Source: an uncultured Pelagibacteraceae bacterium (GTDB lineage Bacteria; Pseudomonadota; Alphaproteobacteria; Pelagibacterales; Pelagibacteraceae). From it: 64,000 nt of DNA. A program made the position numbers and the translations under genes. Below, piece after piece: positions 48,423 to 56,918 of this stretch. Under the pieces are notes generated by a model, which did not search any database, was not told the origin of the DNA, and worked only from the letters and a program-made list of their open reading frames with translations. The DNA lies in the NCBI GenBank assembly GCA_902601785.1, contig CACKOH010000003.1:29337-93336 (forward strand), written 5' to 3'. The stretch's first letter is position 1; every line of letters begins with the position of its first letter.

Positions 48423-48935
48423 TTAAAAGTTTTTTAAGAAATTAAACATATAACTATTTGCCCCAGGATTTTTGTCTCCTAAACTCGCATTAGATATGTG
48501 ATTATAAGAGAAGCCCAATTCACTTGTTTTTGATAAATCAAGTGAAAATTGTAATTCACTCTTAAATTCAATTAGATGACCCAAATCTTTACCATCTCCC
48601 TCATGATATAATCCAGGTGTAAAACTTGGTGTAAAATTTAATGCTCCAATTTTATATTGGGCTTGAACACCGGTATAAATGTAACCTGCATTATCGGCTG
48701 TTATCAGTGCGCCAGTAACAGGTGAAAGATTTCCTAAAAATGTATCACGATTTAAATTCTCATTTTGATGTTGAAATCCAACTAGAGTTGATTTTTTTCC
48801 ATCATCACTAAAGTCAAACATCCCAGTATAAACGTTAACTTCCGTATTTTGATTTTTTATTTCTAATTCTTCAGCAAAGACTGCGAACGAAAAAAAAACC
48901 ATAAAAAGTGTTGAAAAAAAATTTTTTAAATTCAT
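48423..48935 (-). CDS. PagL-like lipid A 3-O-deacylase (acyloxyacyl hydrolase family)
   Basis: A 170-residue protein with a signal peptide (about 1-21, FAVFA|EE), alternating beta-strand pattern and a C-terminal aromatic residue (NFLKNF), as in outer membrane barrels. The motif YNHISNASLGDKNPG carries the His-x-Ser pair of PagL (His146, Ser148) and the NPG of the family. PagL removes a 3-O acyl chain from lipid A. The glutamate of the triad is not obvious. It is 13 bases after ccmH and 8 bases before the lactate dehydrogenase pair; no functional link is evident. Confidence 0.75.
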   Translation of the reverse strand: MNLKNFFSTLFMVFFSFAVFAEELEIKNQNTEVNVYTGMFDFSDDGKKSTLVGFQHQNENLNRDTFLGNLSPVTGALITADNAGYIYTGVQAQYKIGALNFTPSFTPGLYHEGDGKDLGHLIEFKSELQFSLDLSKTSELGFSYNHISNASLGDKNPGANSYMFNFLKNF

Positions 48936-48948
48936 GGCTGATAATTAA

Positions 48949-49311
48949 TTATTTTTTAAATATAGATCTTTTAAAAATTATTGCACCTCCAAATACAAAT
49001 ATCAATATTGGTAATAACCATAGTAAATAGGTATTTTTATTAAGCCCTGGATCATACAAAATCCAATCGCCATATTTTTCCTTAAAATAAATATATATTT
49101 CTTTATCTGATAAACCTTGATCTAATTTTTTATCTACTAAAATTTTCATGCTATTTGCAAAGTCTGAGTCTGAGTCATAAACTGATTGTCCTTGACATAT
49201 CAAGCATCTAAGATTTTTAGTGATTTCATTTCTTTCGCTATTTTCATTCGCATAAAGATTATTGAAAGTCAGTAATAGAAAAATAATTATTAAATTTTTT
49301 AATATTTTCAT
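48949..49311 (-). CDS. ccmH: Cytochrome c maturation protein CcmH
   Basis: A 120-residue periplasmic thiol protein. It has a signal peptide, the redox motif LRCLICQGQSV (Cys36 and Cys39), the YGDWILYDPG segment, and a C-terminal transmembrane anchor (about residues 95-112). It reduces the CxxCH motif of apocytochrome c for haem ligation by CcmF. It overlaps ccmG by 4 bases. The large TPR domain CcmI is not fused or adjacent. Confidence 0.93.
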   Translation of the reverse strand: MKILKNLIIIFLLLTFNNLYANENSERNEITKNLRCLICQGQSVYDSDSDFANSMKILVDKKLDQGLSDKEIYIYFKEKYGDWILYDPGLNKNTYLLWLLPILIFVFGGAIIFKRSIFKK

Positions 49312-49826
49312 TTTATTGTTTTTTGTATTTCCATCAGTAACTCCTGATTAAGAGGTCCAATATATTTTTTAATTATTTTGCTATTATAAATTAAAAAAGT
49401 TTCAGGTACACCAAAAGCTCCCCATTCTATTGAGTTTGTCCCATTTTTATCTACAATGATTTTTTCATAAGGATTTCCCAATTCATCTAAAAAACTTTTA
49501 GCATTTTTTTTGTTATCTTTATAATTCATACCAATAATCTTTAATTTATTATTTTCACTAAGACTCATTAATATTGAGTGTTCATCTCTACATGGAGCAC
49601 ACCAAGAGGCCCAAATATTTAATAAATAAAATTCATCCATTTTAAAAATTTCAGTTGAAGTTAAATTTTCCTTTGAAAGCAGAAATTCGGCAGAGAAAAT
49701 TGGGATATCATTATTGATCTTCGTCTCTGGTGTGTAAATATTTGTATCTTTTAAACTTTTGTAAAAAACAGCAAAAATAATTAAAAATATTAGTATTATA
49801 GAATACGGAATTAATTTATTTTTCAT
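49308..49826 (-). CDS. ccmG: Thiol:disulfide oxidoreductase CcmG/DsbE
   Basis: A 172-residue membrane-anchored thioredoxin-like protein. An N-terminal helix (about 6-24) is followed by the active site LLNIWASWCAPCRDEH (Cys76, Cys79). The cis-proline is in FGVPETFLI. It passes electrons to CcmH and apocytochrome c. It overlaps ccmF and ccmH by 4 bases each, so the three are coupled. Confidence 0.95.
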   Translation of the reverse strand: MKNKLIPYSIILIFLIIFAVFYKSLKDTNIYTPETKINNDIPIFSAEFLLSKENLTSTEIFKMDEFYLLNIWASWCAPCRDEHSILMSLSENNKLKIIGMNYKDNKKNAKSFLDELGNPYEKIIVDKNGTNSIEWGAFGVPETFLIYNSKIIKKYIGPLNQELLMEIQKTIK

Positions 49827-51697
49827 ATTCTTTTTTGTAAAAAACTAACTAAACCACCTAAGCTTATAATGATAACTGATAACCATATCCACAACATAAA
49901 AGGTTTAACTTGATATCTTACATTAAAATAATCTTGATTTTGGACAAGATTAATTACAATAAATTTATCCTTCATTAATGTAGTTTTAATATCTGCCTCA
50001 CTAGTTGTGATATTAGGTTGGTTATATATTCTTAATTCAGGTGATAAGTTATTATTTATACCTTCGGAATTAGTAATGTTAAAGTTAGCAATTATAGATT
50101 TATAATTTTTCTCTTTTTTTTGATTGATACTTTCAAAAACTATTTTTGTTTTTGAATTATCATAAGTTTCACCTACTTTTAAATTAGTTATTATTTCACT
50201 TGAAAATAAATTGTTAAATAAAATACTTAAAATCAATAAACTAAATCCAAAATGAGCAGTGTTTTGAGCAAAATTTTTATATTTCTTATTAAAAAAATCT
50301 CTTAAAGTAATGAAAAATAAATAAAGAGCACTGGAGATTAGGATAGTATTAATAAGAATATTTGTATTAAAATTTTTAACAATAAAGAAAGATATTAAAA
50401 TAGAGATAATTAATAAAGAAATTAGATAAATTCTATCTTTTAAATCAGATCTTATCCATTTTAATCTTGGCCCAATAGCCATCGCAAATAAAAAAGGAAT
50501 TAAAAATGGGGCAATCAGTTTGTGATAAAACGGTGGCCCCACAGATATTTTCTGAGAGGATATTACATCTAAAAAGATAGGATAAACTGTACCAATTAAT
50601 ACAACTGATAGAAAGTACATCATAAACCAGTTATTTACTAAAATTGAAGTTTCTTTACTTAACCAAAAAAAATTAGACGAATTATTTTTACTGGTTTGAT
50701 GAAAAAAGAAAAAAATAAATAAAGACAAAAAAATTAAAGCAAATAAGAATATTAGAATAAATAGACCTCTTTCTGGATCATTGGCAAATGTATGAACAGA
50801 ATTTAGAATTCCAGATCTTACTAAAAAAGTTCCACACATGCTCAAAGTAAAAGTTGCAATAGACAATATGATCACCCATGAAGTTAGAATTTCTTTTCTC
50901 TCAAGAACTAAAATACAGTGTAAAAGAGTTGTCAAAGCTAGCCAGGGCATTAAGGAAACATTTTCTACTGGATCCCAAAACCAAAACCCTCCCCAACCTA
51001 ATTCATAGTAAGCCCAAATTGATCCAAGCAAAATACCTAATGTTAAAAAAATCCAGGAGATTAAAACCCATTTTTTAATATGAATAGCCCAGCTTGTTGA
51101 AACTATTTTTAAACTAGTTGCAGCTAAAGCAGATGAAAAAATAATAGAGGAACCAACATAACCCAAATATAAAATTGGTGGATGAATTGCTAATGCAGGA
51201 TCCTGCAATATTGGATTTAATCCTAAGCCCTCATCTGGAACTGGAAATAAATAATTAAAAGGATTTGAAGTTTGAATGAGAAATAAAAAAAAACCAATTA
51301 TAATTACTTGCTGAAAACCTAATGTTAAAATTTTATATTTAATTGGTTGATTTTTAGTTCTTAATAAAAATATAAATATAAATAATGTTAAAACTAATAA
51401 CCACAGCAGCAAGCTCCCCTCGTGATTTCCCCAAGTTCCACTAATTTTATAAAAAAGTGGTTTAGTCGTATGTGAATTATTAAATACAGTTTCGTTACTA
51501 AAATCTGAGATAACAAAAGAAATAATTAAAGCTAAAAAACTAATTAAAACAAAAAATAATTGTAAAAACGAAAACGATAAAATTTTAGTGTCTAATTGAT
51601 TTGAGTTTTTAAAATTTTGAATTGAAAAAAAAATTAAAATTAAGCCAGCACATAAACCTAGGATAAGTGAGTAATGACCAACAACACTGTAAATCAA
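49823..51697 (-). CDS. ccmF: Cytochrome c haem lyase CcmF
   Basis: A 624-residue polytopic membrane protein. The haem-handling WWD-type motif is GWGGFWFWDPVENVSLMPWL, and histidines in flanking loops (GTWGNHEGSLLLW, IHPPILYLGYVG, LNSVHTFANDP) would bind haem b. It joins haem to the cysteines of apocytochrome c. The length is slightly below E. coli CcmF (647). It directly follows ccmE with one base between. Confidence 0.95.
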   Translation of the reverse strand: MIYSVVGHYSLILGLCAGLILIFFSIQNFKNSNQLDTKILSFSFLQLFFVLISFLALIISFVISDFSNETVFNNSHTTKPLFYKISGTWGNHEGSLLLWLLVLTLFIFIFLLRTKNQPIKYKILTLGFQQVIIIGFFLFLIQTSNPFNYLFPVPDEGLGLNPILQDPALAIHPPILYLGYVGSSIIFSSALAATSLKIVSTSWAIHIKKWVLISWIFLTLGILLGSIWAYYELGWGGFWFWDPVENVSLMPWLALTTLLHCILVLERKEILTSWVIILSIATFTLSMCGTFLVRSGILNSVHTFANDPERGLFILIFLFALIFLSLFIFFFFHQTSKNNSSNFFWLSKETSILVNNWFMMYFLSVVLIGTVYPIFLDVISSQKISVGPPFYHKLIAPFLIPFLFAMAIGPRLKWIRSDLKDRIYLISLLIISILISFFIVKNFNTNILINTILISSALYLFFITLRDFFNKKYKNFAQNTAHFGFSLLILSILFNNLFSSEIITNLKVGETYDNSKTKIVFESINQKKEKNYKSIIANFNITNSEGINNNLSPELRIYNQPNITTSEADIKTTLMKDKFIVINLVQNQDYFNVRYQVKPFMLWIWLSVIIISLGGLVSFLQKRI

Positions 51698-51698
51698 T

Positions 51699-52118
51699 TT
51701 ATTTCTCCTCCAAAGCTTCTTTTACTTCTGGTGGCATGTAATTTTCATCATGCTTAGCTAAAATTTTAGTGGCAGAAAAAAAATTTCTATCTTTTAAAAA
51801 TCCCTCTGCAACTACCCCTTTTTCCTCAGCAAAGAGATTGGGAACAGCACCAGAATAACTTACATTTATTTCATTTTTAAAATCTGTAATAATGAAGTTA
51901 ACTTCATCAGAATTTACATTAATTGAATTTTTTTTGACCATTCCTCCAACTCTAATTTTATTTGTATCTAATTCTGTTAATGTTTTAATTTCAGTTGGTG
52001 ATTGAAAAAAAACTACATTTTCCTCTAAAGATTTTAGAATTAAAAAAACTGTTAAAATTAGTGTAACTAAAATTAATGTTACGAACAAAAATCTTAATTT
52101 AACTTTGCGACCATACAT
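51699..52118 (-). CDS. ccmE: Haem chaperone CcmE
   Basis: A 139-residue haem chaperone with an N-terminal anchor (about residues 8-28) and an OB-fold. The histidine that covalently binds haem is in [11 protein letters not shown] (His123). It takes haem from CcmC and delivers it to CcmF. It follows ccmD by 10 bases and precedes ccmF by one. Confidence 0.95.
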   Translation of the reverse strand: MYGRKVKLRFLFVTLILVTLILTVFLILKSLEENVVFFQSPTEIKTLTELDTNKIRVGGMVKKNSINVNSDEVNFIITDFKNEINVSYSGAVPNLFAEEKGVVAEGFLKDRNFFSATKILAKHDENYMPPEVKEALEEK

Positions 52119-52128
52119 GGTTCAAAAG

Positions 52129-52356
52129 TTAGTTGTTTGTGGCGTTAGCTAAAATTTCTTTATTGATTCTTTGTGTTTTTGCAGAATTAGCTTTCTTAGG
52201 ATTTAAAGATCCAAATTTAGCAACAAATTTACTTTGCTCTTTAACAAATTGTAGCTTCGTAATCATATACAAGCCTAAAAAACTTAAAAGAGTAAAGCCA
52301 AAAGCAGACATTACGTACACTGCATATCCATTCATAAAAATTGATTCATTAATCAT
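52129..52356 (-). CDS. ccmD: Haem exporter subunit CcmD
   Basis: A 75-residue protein with one membrane helix (YAVYVMSAFGFTLLSFLGLY) and a long basic C-terminal tail. CcmD helps release haem-loaded CcmE from CcmABC. The sequence is weakly conserved in general, so the call rests on the motif-like helix, size, and position between ccmC (overlap 4 bases) and ccmE. It is longer than many CcmD proteins (about 45-70). Confidence 0.85.
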   Translation of the reverse strand: MINESIFMNGYAVYVMSAFGFTLLSFLGLYMITKLQFVKEQSKFVAKFGSLNPKKANSAKTQRINKEILANATNN

Positions 52357-53060
52357 AATCTATCTAAGCCTTTATTTTTAATTTTTATCAGTTCTGTATT
52401 ATATTTCATTAAGAAAATTAACAACGAAAATAGAGCAAATGCCGCAGTCATTAATAATAACGGGAAAAGCATTGAAGAATGTATTGAGCTTTTTGATAAA
52501 ATATTAATTGATGCTGGCTGGTGAAGTGTATTCCACCAATCAACCGAGTATTTAGTAATTGGAACATTTATAATACCAACAATAGTTATAAAGGTAGTAA
52601 TCTTAAAAACTTTTTCTTCTTTCTCATAAATTCTCCAAGCTATCAAATACATAGCAAAAAATAATGCTAAAATTAACATTGATGTAATCCGAGCGTCCCA
52701 TGCCCACCAAGTTCCCCATGTAGGTTTACCCCAAATTGCACCTGTAACTAAAGCTATTATATTAAAAACAAATCCAGATGGTGCTAAACTTTTTGCTATT
52801 AAAAAAAAATTTTTATTCTTAAAAATAAAACCACTTATCGATAAAAAAGTAATCGACGAAAAAATTCCAAGTGAGATCCATGCTGATGGAACATGAACAT
52901 ACATAATTCTTACTGCGTCACTTTGTTTGTAATCCTCTGGAGACAAAATTAATGCCTCTGTCAAACCAACTGTTAAAACAATAACAAATAAAAATAAAAT
53001 ATACTTTGGGGCTTTAGAAGTTATTTGAAAAATTTTATTTGGTTCAAAGATCTTAAACAT
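52353..53060 (-). CDS. ccmC: Haem transporter membrane protein CcmC
   Basis: A 235-residue protein with six membrane helices. The WWD motif is GTWWAWDARITSMLIL, and haem-binding histidines flank it (MYVHVPSAW and WNTLHQPAS). It loads haem on CcmE. It is the first ccm gene of this operon; ccmA and ccmB are not in the window. The 179-base gap upstream holds an inverted repeat but no gene. Confidence 0.95.
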   Translation of the reverse strand: MFKIFEPNKIFQITSKAPKYILFLFVIVLTVGLTEALILSPEDYKQSDAVRIMYVHVPSAWISLGIFSSITFLSISGFIFKNKNFFLIAKSLAPSGFVFNIIALVTGAIWGKPTWGTWWAWDARITSMLILALFFAMYLIAWRIYEKEEKVFKITTFITIVGIINVPITKYSVDWWNTLHQPASINILSKSSIHSSMLFPLLLMTAAFALFSLLIFLMKYNTELIKIKNKGLDRL

Positions 53061-53106
53061 ACCTATTATTTAATAATTAATTTTGGAATTTCTATTATAA
53101 AAGTTA

Positions 53107-53171
53107 TCTGATCAAGAATGCAGAGGGGGAGACAATAAGACTAAATATAACGTTTAACATCCTTGATCAGA
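53107..53171. repeat. Spaced inverted repeat between hspQ and ccmC
   Basis: TCTGATCAAG (53107-53116) is the exact complement of CTTGATCAGA (53162-53171), with 45 bases between. The enclosed sequence has a GC-rich patch (GCAGAGGGGGAGAC) that is unusual here. The repeat could be a regulator-binding pair, a large hairpin ending the hspQ message, or part of a small RNA. I see no open reading frame in the 53061-53239 gap. Confidence 0.6.
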
Positions 53172-53239
53172 ATATAAATTAAATGTAATGAATATTTGTG
53201 GCTTTGATTTGAGCTAAATGTGTTGGAATATTGATATGC

Positions 53240-53560
53240 TTAATTTGAAAGCTTAAAGTAGCTTGAACCCTTTTTTCCTGAAAAAATTTCTTCAATTAAT
53301 GGGTGTTTTATTGGCTCATCAGAGTCGTCCATGAGCAAGTTTTGCTCTGAAACATATGCTTCATAAGTAATTTCATCATTTTCAGCAAGTAAGTGGTAAA
53401 ATGGCTGATCTTTTCTTGGTCTGACATTTTTTGGGATCGATTGATACCATTCCTCTGAATTATTAAATTCAAAATCAACATCATAAATAACACCTCTAAA
53501 TTCAAAATGTTTATGTTTAACTATGTCGCCGATTGAGAATTTTGCTTTTTGAGTTGGCAT
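53240..53560 (-). CDS. hspQ: Heat shock protein HspQ
   Basis: A 106-residue protein of the HspQ/YccV family. It has FSIGDIVKHKHFEFRGVIYDVDFEF, the segment WYQSIPKNVRPRKDQPFYHLLAEN, and YEAYVSEQNLL with a C-terminal HPLIEEIF. In E. coli HspQ binds hemimethylated DNA (early name) and acts as a Lon specificity factor. The gene stands alone, divergent from the yciB gene across 88 bases. Confidence 0.92.
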   Translation of the reverse strand: MPTQKAKFSIGDIVKHKHFEFRGVIYDVDFEFNNSEEWYQSIPKNVRPRKDQPFYHLLAENDEITYEAYVSEQNLLMDDSDEPIKHPLIEEIFSGKKGSSYFKLSN

Positions 53561-53648
53561 TATGTTTAGTATGGGTATTTAAATATAAAAATCAATGCAA
53601 AAAAAGATTAATGTTTTGTGATGTGGCAAATATGTTAATATCTTTTCA

Positions 53649-54203
53649 GTGAATAAATCTTTTTTGAAATTTATTACCGATTTTGGGCCTTTAGCAATAT
53701 TTTTTTTCTTTTATTATAGTAATGATAAAAATTTATCAGTTGCAATCCCTCCACTAATAGTTGCAACTTTAATTGCATTAGCAGTTGTATGGTTCTTTGA
53801 AAAAAAAATACCTCCAATGCCATTAGTAAGTGGAATATTAATTACATTCTTTGGTGGACTAACTATTTATTTCAATGACCCAATATTTATTTATGTAAAA
53901 CCAACTATAATTAATGTCTTGTTTGCTCTTGCTTTATTTTTTGGAAAATATTTTACAAGAGAACCAATTCTAAAAAAAATTATGGGAAAATCTTTACCCT
54001 TATCTGATATTGGATGGGAGATATTAAATAAAAGATGGATGTTCTTTTTTCTTGGGCTCGCTGTGCTTAATGAATTTGTTTGGAGGACACAAACTGAGGA
54101 ATTCTGGGTTAACTTTAAGGTATGGGGAATGTTGCCAATAACAATAATTTTTACGGCATTTCAAATACCACTAATTAATAAACATAAAATTGATGCGCAG
54201 TAA
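53649..54203 (+). CDS. yciB: Inner-membrane septation protein YciB/IspZ
   Basis: A 184-residue protein with five or so membrane helices, matching the intracellular septation protein A family: FITDFGPLAIFFFFYYS at the start, NDPIFIYVKPTIINVLFA, the charged loop GWEILNKRWMFFFLGLAVLNEFVWR, and a late helix MLPITIIFTAFQIPL. It acts in cell envelope synthesis and division. The start codon is GTG. It overlaps the DUF2794 gene by 11 bases. Confidence 0.93.
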   Translation: MNKSFLKFITDFGPLAIFFFFYYSNDKNLSVAIPPLIVATLIALAVVWFFEKKIPPMPLVSGILITFFGGLTIYFNDPIFIYVKPTIINVLFALALFFGKYFTREPILKKIMGKSLPLSDIGWEILNKRWMFFFLGLAVLNEFVWRTQTEEFWVNFKVWGMLPITIIFTAFQIPLINKHKIDAQ

Positions 54204-54531
54204 TCTAAAATTAATAATTAACAACCCTCAAAATAAAATAGAGCAAAAACAGTTCTTTGAAAAAGATGAACTTAAAATAATTTTGGATCTATATGCAAAG
54301 ATGGTGTCAGAAGGATCTTGGAAAGACTATGGATTAAATATTTCTAGCAAACAGGTAAGCTTTAGTGTTTTTAGAAACGCAACTGAAAATGCAATTTATA
54401 AAATTTGTAAAAATTTTAAGCCAAAAAATAAAACTCTTAAATATTTGATTACAGATACAAATGGTAAAATTTTAAAAAACTCTTTTGAGCTTAGATTGTT
54501 ATTAAAAAATACAAATTGGAAAAAGCTATAA
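54193..54531 (+). CDS. DUF2794 protein
   Basis: A 112-residue cytoplasmic protein of the alphaproteobacterial DUF2794 family, as judged by FFEKDELKIILDLYAKMVSEGSWKDYG, FRNATENAIYKICK, and YLITDTNGKILKNS (key residues). The function is unknown. I chose the ATG at 54193 over a TTG at 54190. It is coupled to yciB by overlap and converges on the BAX-inhibitor gene with a 5-base gap. Confidence 0.82.
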   Translation: MRSNLKLIINNPQNKIEQKQFFEKDELKIILDLYAKMVSEGSWKDYGLNISSKQVSFSVFRNATENAIYKICKNFKPKNKTLKYLITDTNGKILKNSFELRLLLKNTNWKKL

Positions 54532-54536
54532 TAAAA

Positions 54537-55298
54537 TTAACGTCTTTGGCCAAAAAGTCTTAACAACATTATAAATAGATTTATAAAATCTAGATAAAGA
54601 GTAAGAGCGCCCATAACAGCTTTTTTGCCCATGATTTCGCCTGTATCACTAACTGCGTACATATTTTTAATTTTTTGAGTGTCGTAAGCTGTAAGACCAA
54701 CAAAAATTAAAACTCCTAATATTGAAATCACAAAATACATCATTGATGATTTCATAAATATATTGACTATCGAAGCTATAATTATTCCAATTAAACCCAT
54801 CATTAAGAAAGAGCCTAATTTAGTTAGATCTCTTTTAGTAGTGTAGCCATAAATACTCATTGCACCAAACGTTGCTGAACAAATAAAGAAAACCCTTGTT
54901 ACACTCATTCCTGTGTAAACTAATAAAATTGAAGATAAAGATAAGCCCATTAAACCTGCAAAAACCCAAAAAGTTGTCTGAGCTTTTGATGCACTCATCT
55001 TATTAATCCCAAAACTCATATAAAAAACAATTCCTAAAGGTGCAAGCATTACAAGCCATTTTAAACCTGACATATAAATTGCATTACCCATTTGAGTTAG
55101 ACCAACAATAGATCCAGCATCGTTAGTAACGACTGACATTTTAAATGTTAATAGCGCAACTATTCCAGTTAATAAAATTCCTGTTGCCATGTAGTTGTAA
55201 ACTTTTAGCATGTAGGCTCTTAAGCCCTCATCCATTACAACAGTTGATTGTTGAGCTGCTTTTGCTCTGTTTAGTATTCCGTTTTTATCAAATTCCAT
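54537..55298 (-). CDS. BAX-inhibitor-1/YccA family membrane protein
   Basis: A 253-residue protein with seven membrane helices. After an amphipathic N-terminus (LNRAKAAQQSTVVMDEGLRAYM) come typical UPF0005 segments: MLAPLGIVFYMSFGI, VYTGMSVTRVFFICSATFGAMSIYGYTTKRDL and, near the end, VGLTAYDTQKIKNMY with the di-aspartate-like sensor region and LTLYLDFINLFIMLLRLFG. These proteins act as calcium leak channels or protect membrane proteases. The gene diverges from the aldo/keto reductase. Confidence 0.92.
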   Translation of the reverse strand: MEFDKNGILNRAKAAQQSTVVMDEGLRAYMLKVYNYMATGILLTGIVALLTFKMSVVTNDAGSIVGLTQMGNAIYMSGLKWLVMLAPLGIVFYMSFGINKMSASKAQTTFWVFAGLMGLSLSSILLVYTGMSVTRVFFICSATFGAMSIYGYTTKRDLTKLGSFLMMGLIGIIIASIVNIFMKSSMMYFVISILGVLIFVGLTAYDTQKIKNMYAVSDTGEIMGKKAVMGALTLYLDFINLFIMLLRLFGQRR

Positions 55299-55376
55299 AT
55301 GAGTGTTATATAATAGCCTTTTACTAATTATTCAAGATACCTTAAAAGGTTAATAAAACGTTAACATAATTTTCAA

Positions 55377-56411
55377 ATGAATTACAAAAATCTAGGAAAT
55401 ACTGAGTTAAAAGTAAGTACAATTTGTCTCGGTACTATGACTTGGGGAGAGCAAAATACCCAAAATGAAGCATTTGAACAAATGGACTTTGCTTTGGAAC
55501 AGGGAGTAAATTTTTGGGACACAGCAGAATTATATGCTGTTCCACCTAGAAAAGAAACTTACGGAGATACTGAAAAAATTATTGGAAAGTGGTTTGAGAA
55601 AACTAAAAAAAGAGACAAGGTGATTCTTGCAACTAAAGTTGCAGGACCCGCTCGGGATTATTTAAGAAATGGAGAAAATAGTTTTGTAGGTCGTAATTTA
55701 GAGAACGCTTTAAATAATAGTCTAAAGAGATTAAAAACTGACTATATTGACTTATATCAACTTCATTGGCCAGAAAGAAAAGTAAATAACTTTGGAAGAT
55801 TAGGTTATGTTCATCAAGAAAATGATTGGAACCAATTTGAAGATGTTTTAGAAGAATTAAATAAGTATATAGATCAGGGTAAAATTAGATACATTGGTTT
55901 ATCGAATGAAACACCTTGGGGAACAATGAGCTTTCTTAAACTCTCAAAGGACAAAAATTTGCCCCGAATGATGTCAATCCAGAACCCATATAGTTTGTTA
56001 AATAGATCTTATGAGGTTGGATTAGCAGAAGTATCAATTAGAGAGGAAATTGGATGCTTATCATATTCTCCTCTGGCTAGTGGTTATTTAAGTGGAAAAT
56101 ATAGAAATAAAAGATTTCCAAAAGGATCAAGAATGGAAAGAGATTTTGATTTTTGGACACGATATAGAAAGCCAAATACTGAGCAAGCAGTTGAGCTTTA
56201 TTACAATATAAGCAAGAAACATGATCTTGATATGAGTCAAATGTCTATAAAATTTTGTGAAATACAAGACTTTATGACTAGCGTAATTATTGGTGCAACA
56301 ACAATGGAGCAGTTGAAAACAAATATAGAAAGTGTAAACGTTAATCTATCAGATGATGTCATTAAAGAAATTAACCATGTTCAAAAAATTTACCCAAATC
56401 CATGTCCATAA
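55377..56411 (+). CDS. Aldo/keto reductase (Tas-like)
   Basis: A 344-residue NADP-dependent TIM-barrel reductase. The catalytic tetrad residues are visible: Asp in NFWDTAELYAVPP, its Tyr, Lys in ILATKVAG, and His in YQLHWPERKVNNFG. The N-terminus MNYKNLGNTELKVSTICLGTMTWGEQNT matches the Tas subgroup (key residues GNTELKVS, LGTMTWG). The substrate is unknown. It is first in a plus-strand series to position 60,149 and overlaps the next gene by 10 bases. Confidence 0.92.
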   Translation: MNYKNLGNTELKVSTICLGTMTWGEQNTQNEAFEQMDFALEQGVNFWDTAELYAVPPRKETYGDTEKIIGKWFEKTKKRDKVILATKVAGPARDYLRNGENSFVGRNLENALNNSLKRLKTDYIDLYQLHWPERKVNNFGRLGYVHQENDWNQFEDVLEELNKYIDQGKIRYIGLSNETPWGTMSFLKLSKDKNLPRMMSIQNPYSLLNRSYEVGLAEVSIREEIGCLSYSPLASGYLSGKYRNKRFPKGSRMERDFDFWTRYRKPNTEQAVELYYNISKKHDLDMSQMSIKFCEIQDFMTSVIIGATTMEQLKTNIESVNVNLSDDVIKEINHVQKIYPNPCP

Positions 56412-56914
56412 CTAAAAAAATTACAGTGTTTTTTATTGTTTTATTTTTAACTAGCTTTAACCAGCTTCAAGCTCAAGAAGTAAAAAAAATTGGTAAATAT
56501 AAAGACTGGGAGGCAATGGTAGTTTCTGAAGCAAGTGGAAAAGTTTGTTTCGCACAATCCTCACCTATCTTGCAAGCTCCAAAAACAAACAAGAGAGATG
56601 CAAAATTATTTGTAGCCTTTAGACCAAACGAAAGCATTACCAATGAAGTGAGTGTCACCCCAGGCTATGAATTTAACAAAAGCAACTCTGTTACTGCAGC
56701 TTCAGGAAAAAATAAGTTTAAATTTGATATTAAAGAGCAAGGCTTTGCTTGGATTGCTGACAATAAAATTGAACTAAAAATGATTAAGCAAATGAGAAAA
56801 GGTTCTAGAATAATGATTACAGGATACAATCAAAAGGGTTCTCAGACAATTGATCACTATTCATTGCTAGGATTTACTAAAGCTTATAACGCATCTCGAA
56901 AAGCTTGCAGTTAG
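56402..56914 (+). CDS. Invasion-associated locus B (IalB) family periplasmic protein
   Basis: A 170-residue exported protein with a signal peptide ending near LQAQ|EV. It has the IalB-like pattern of a Trp/Cys segment (KDWEAMVVSEASGKVCFAQS), a central beta-rich domain, and a C-terminal cysteine (SRKACS) that could pair with the first. IalB proteins are common in free-living Alphaproteobacteria, and despite the name their role there is unknown. It overlaps the aldo/keto reductase and lies 4 bases before argG. Confidence 0.78.
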   Translation: MSITKKITVFFIVLFLTSFNQLQAQEVKKIGKYKDWEAMVVSEASGKVCFAQSSPILQAPKTNKRDAKLFVAFRPNESITNEVSVTPGYEFNKSNSVTAASGKNKFKFDIKEQGFAWIADNKIELKMIKQMRKGSRIMITGYNQKGSQTIDHYSLLGFTKAYNASRKACS

Positions 56915-56918
56915 TTTA

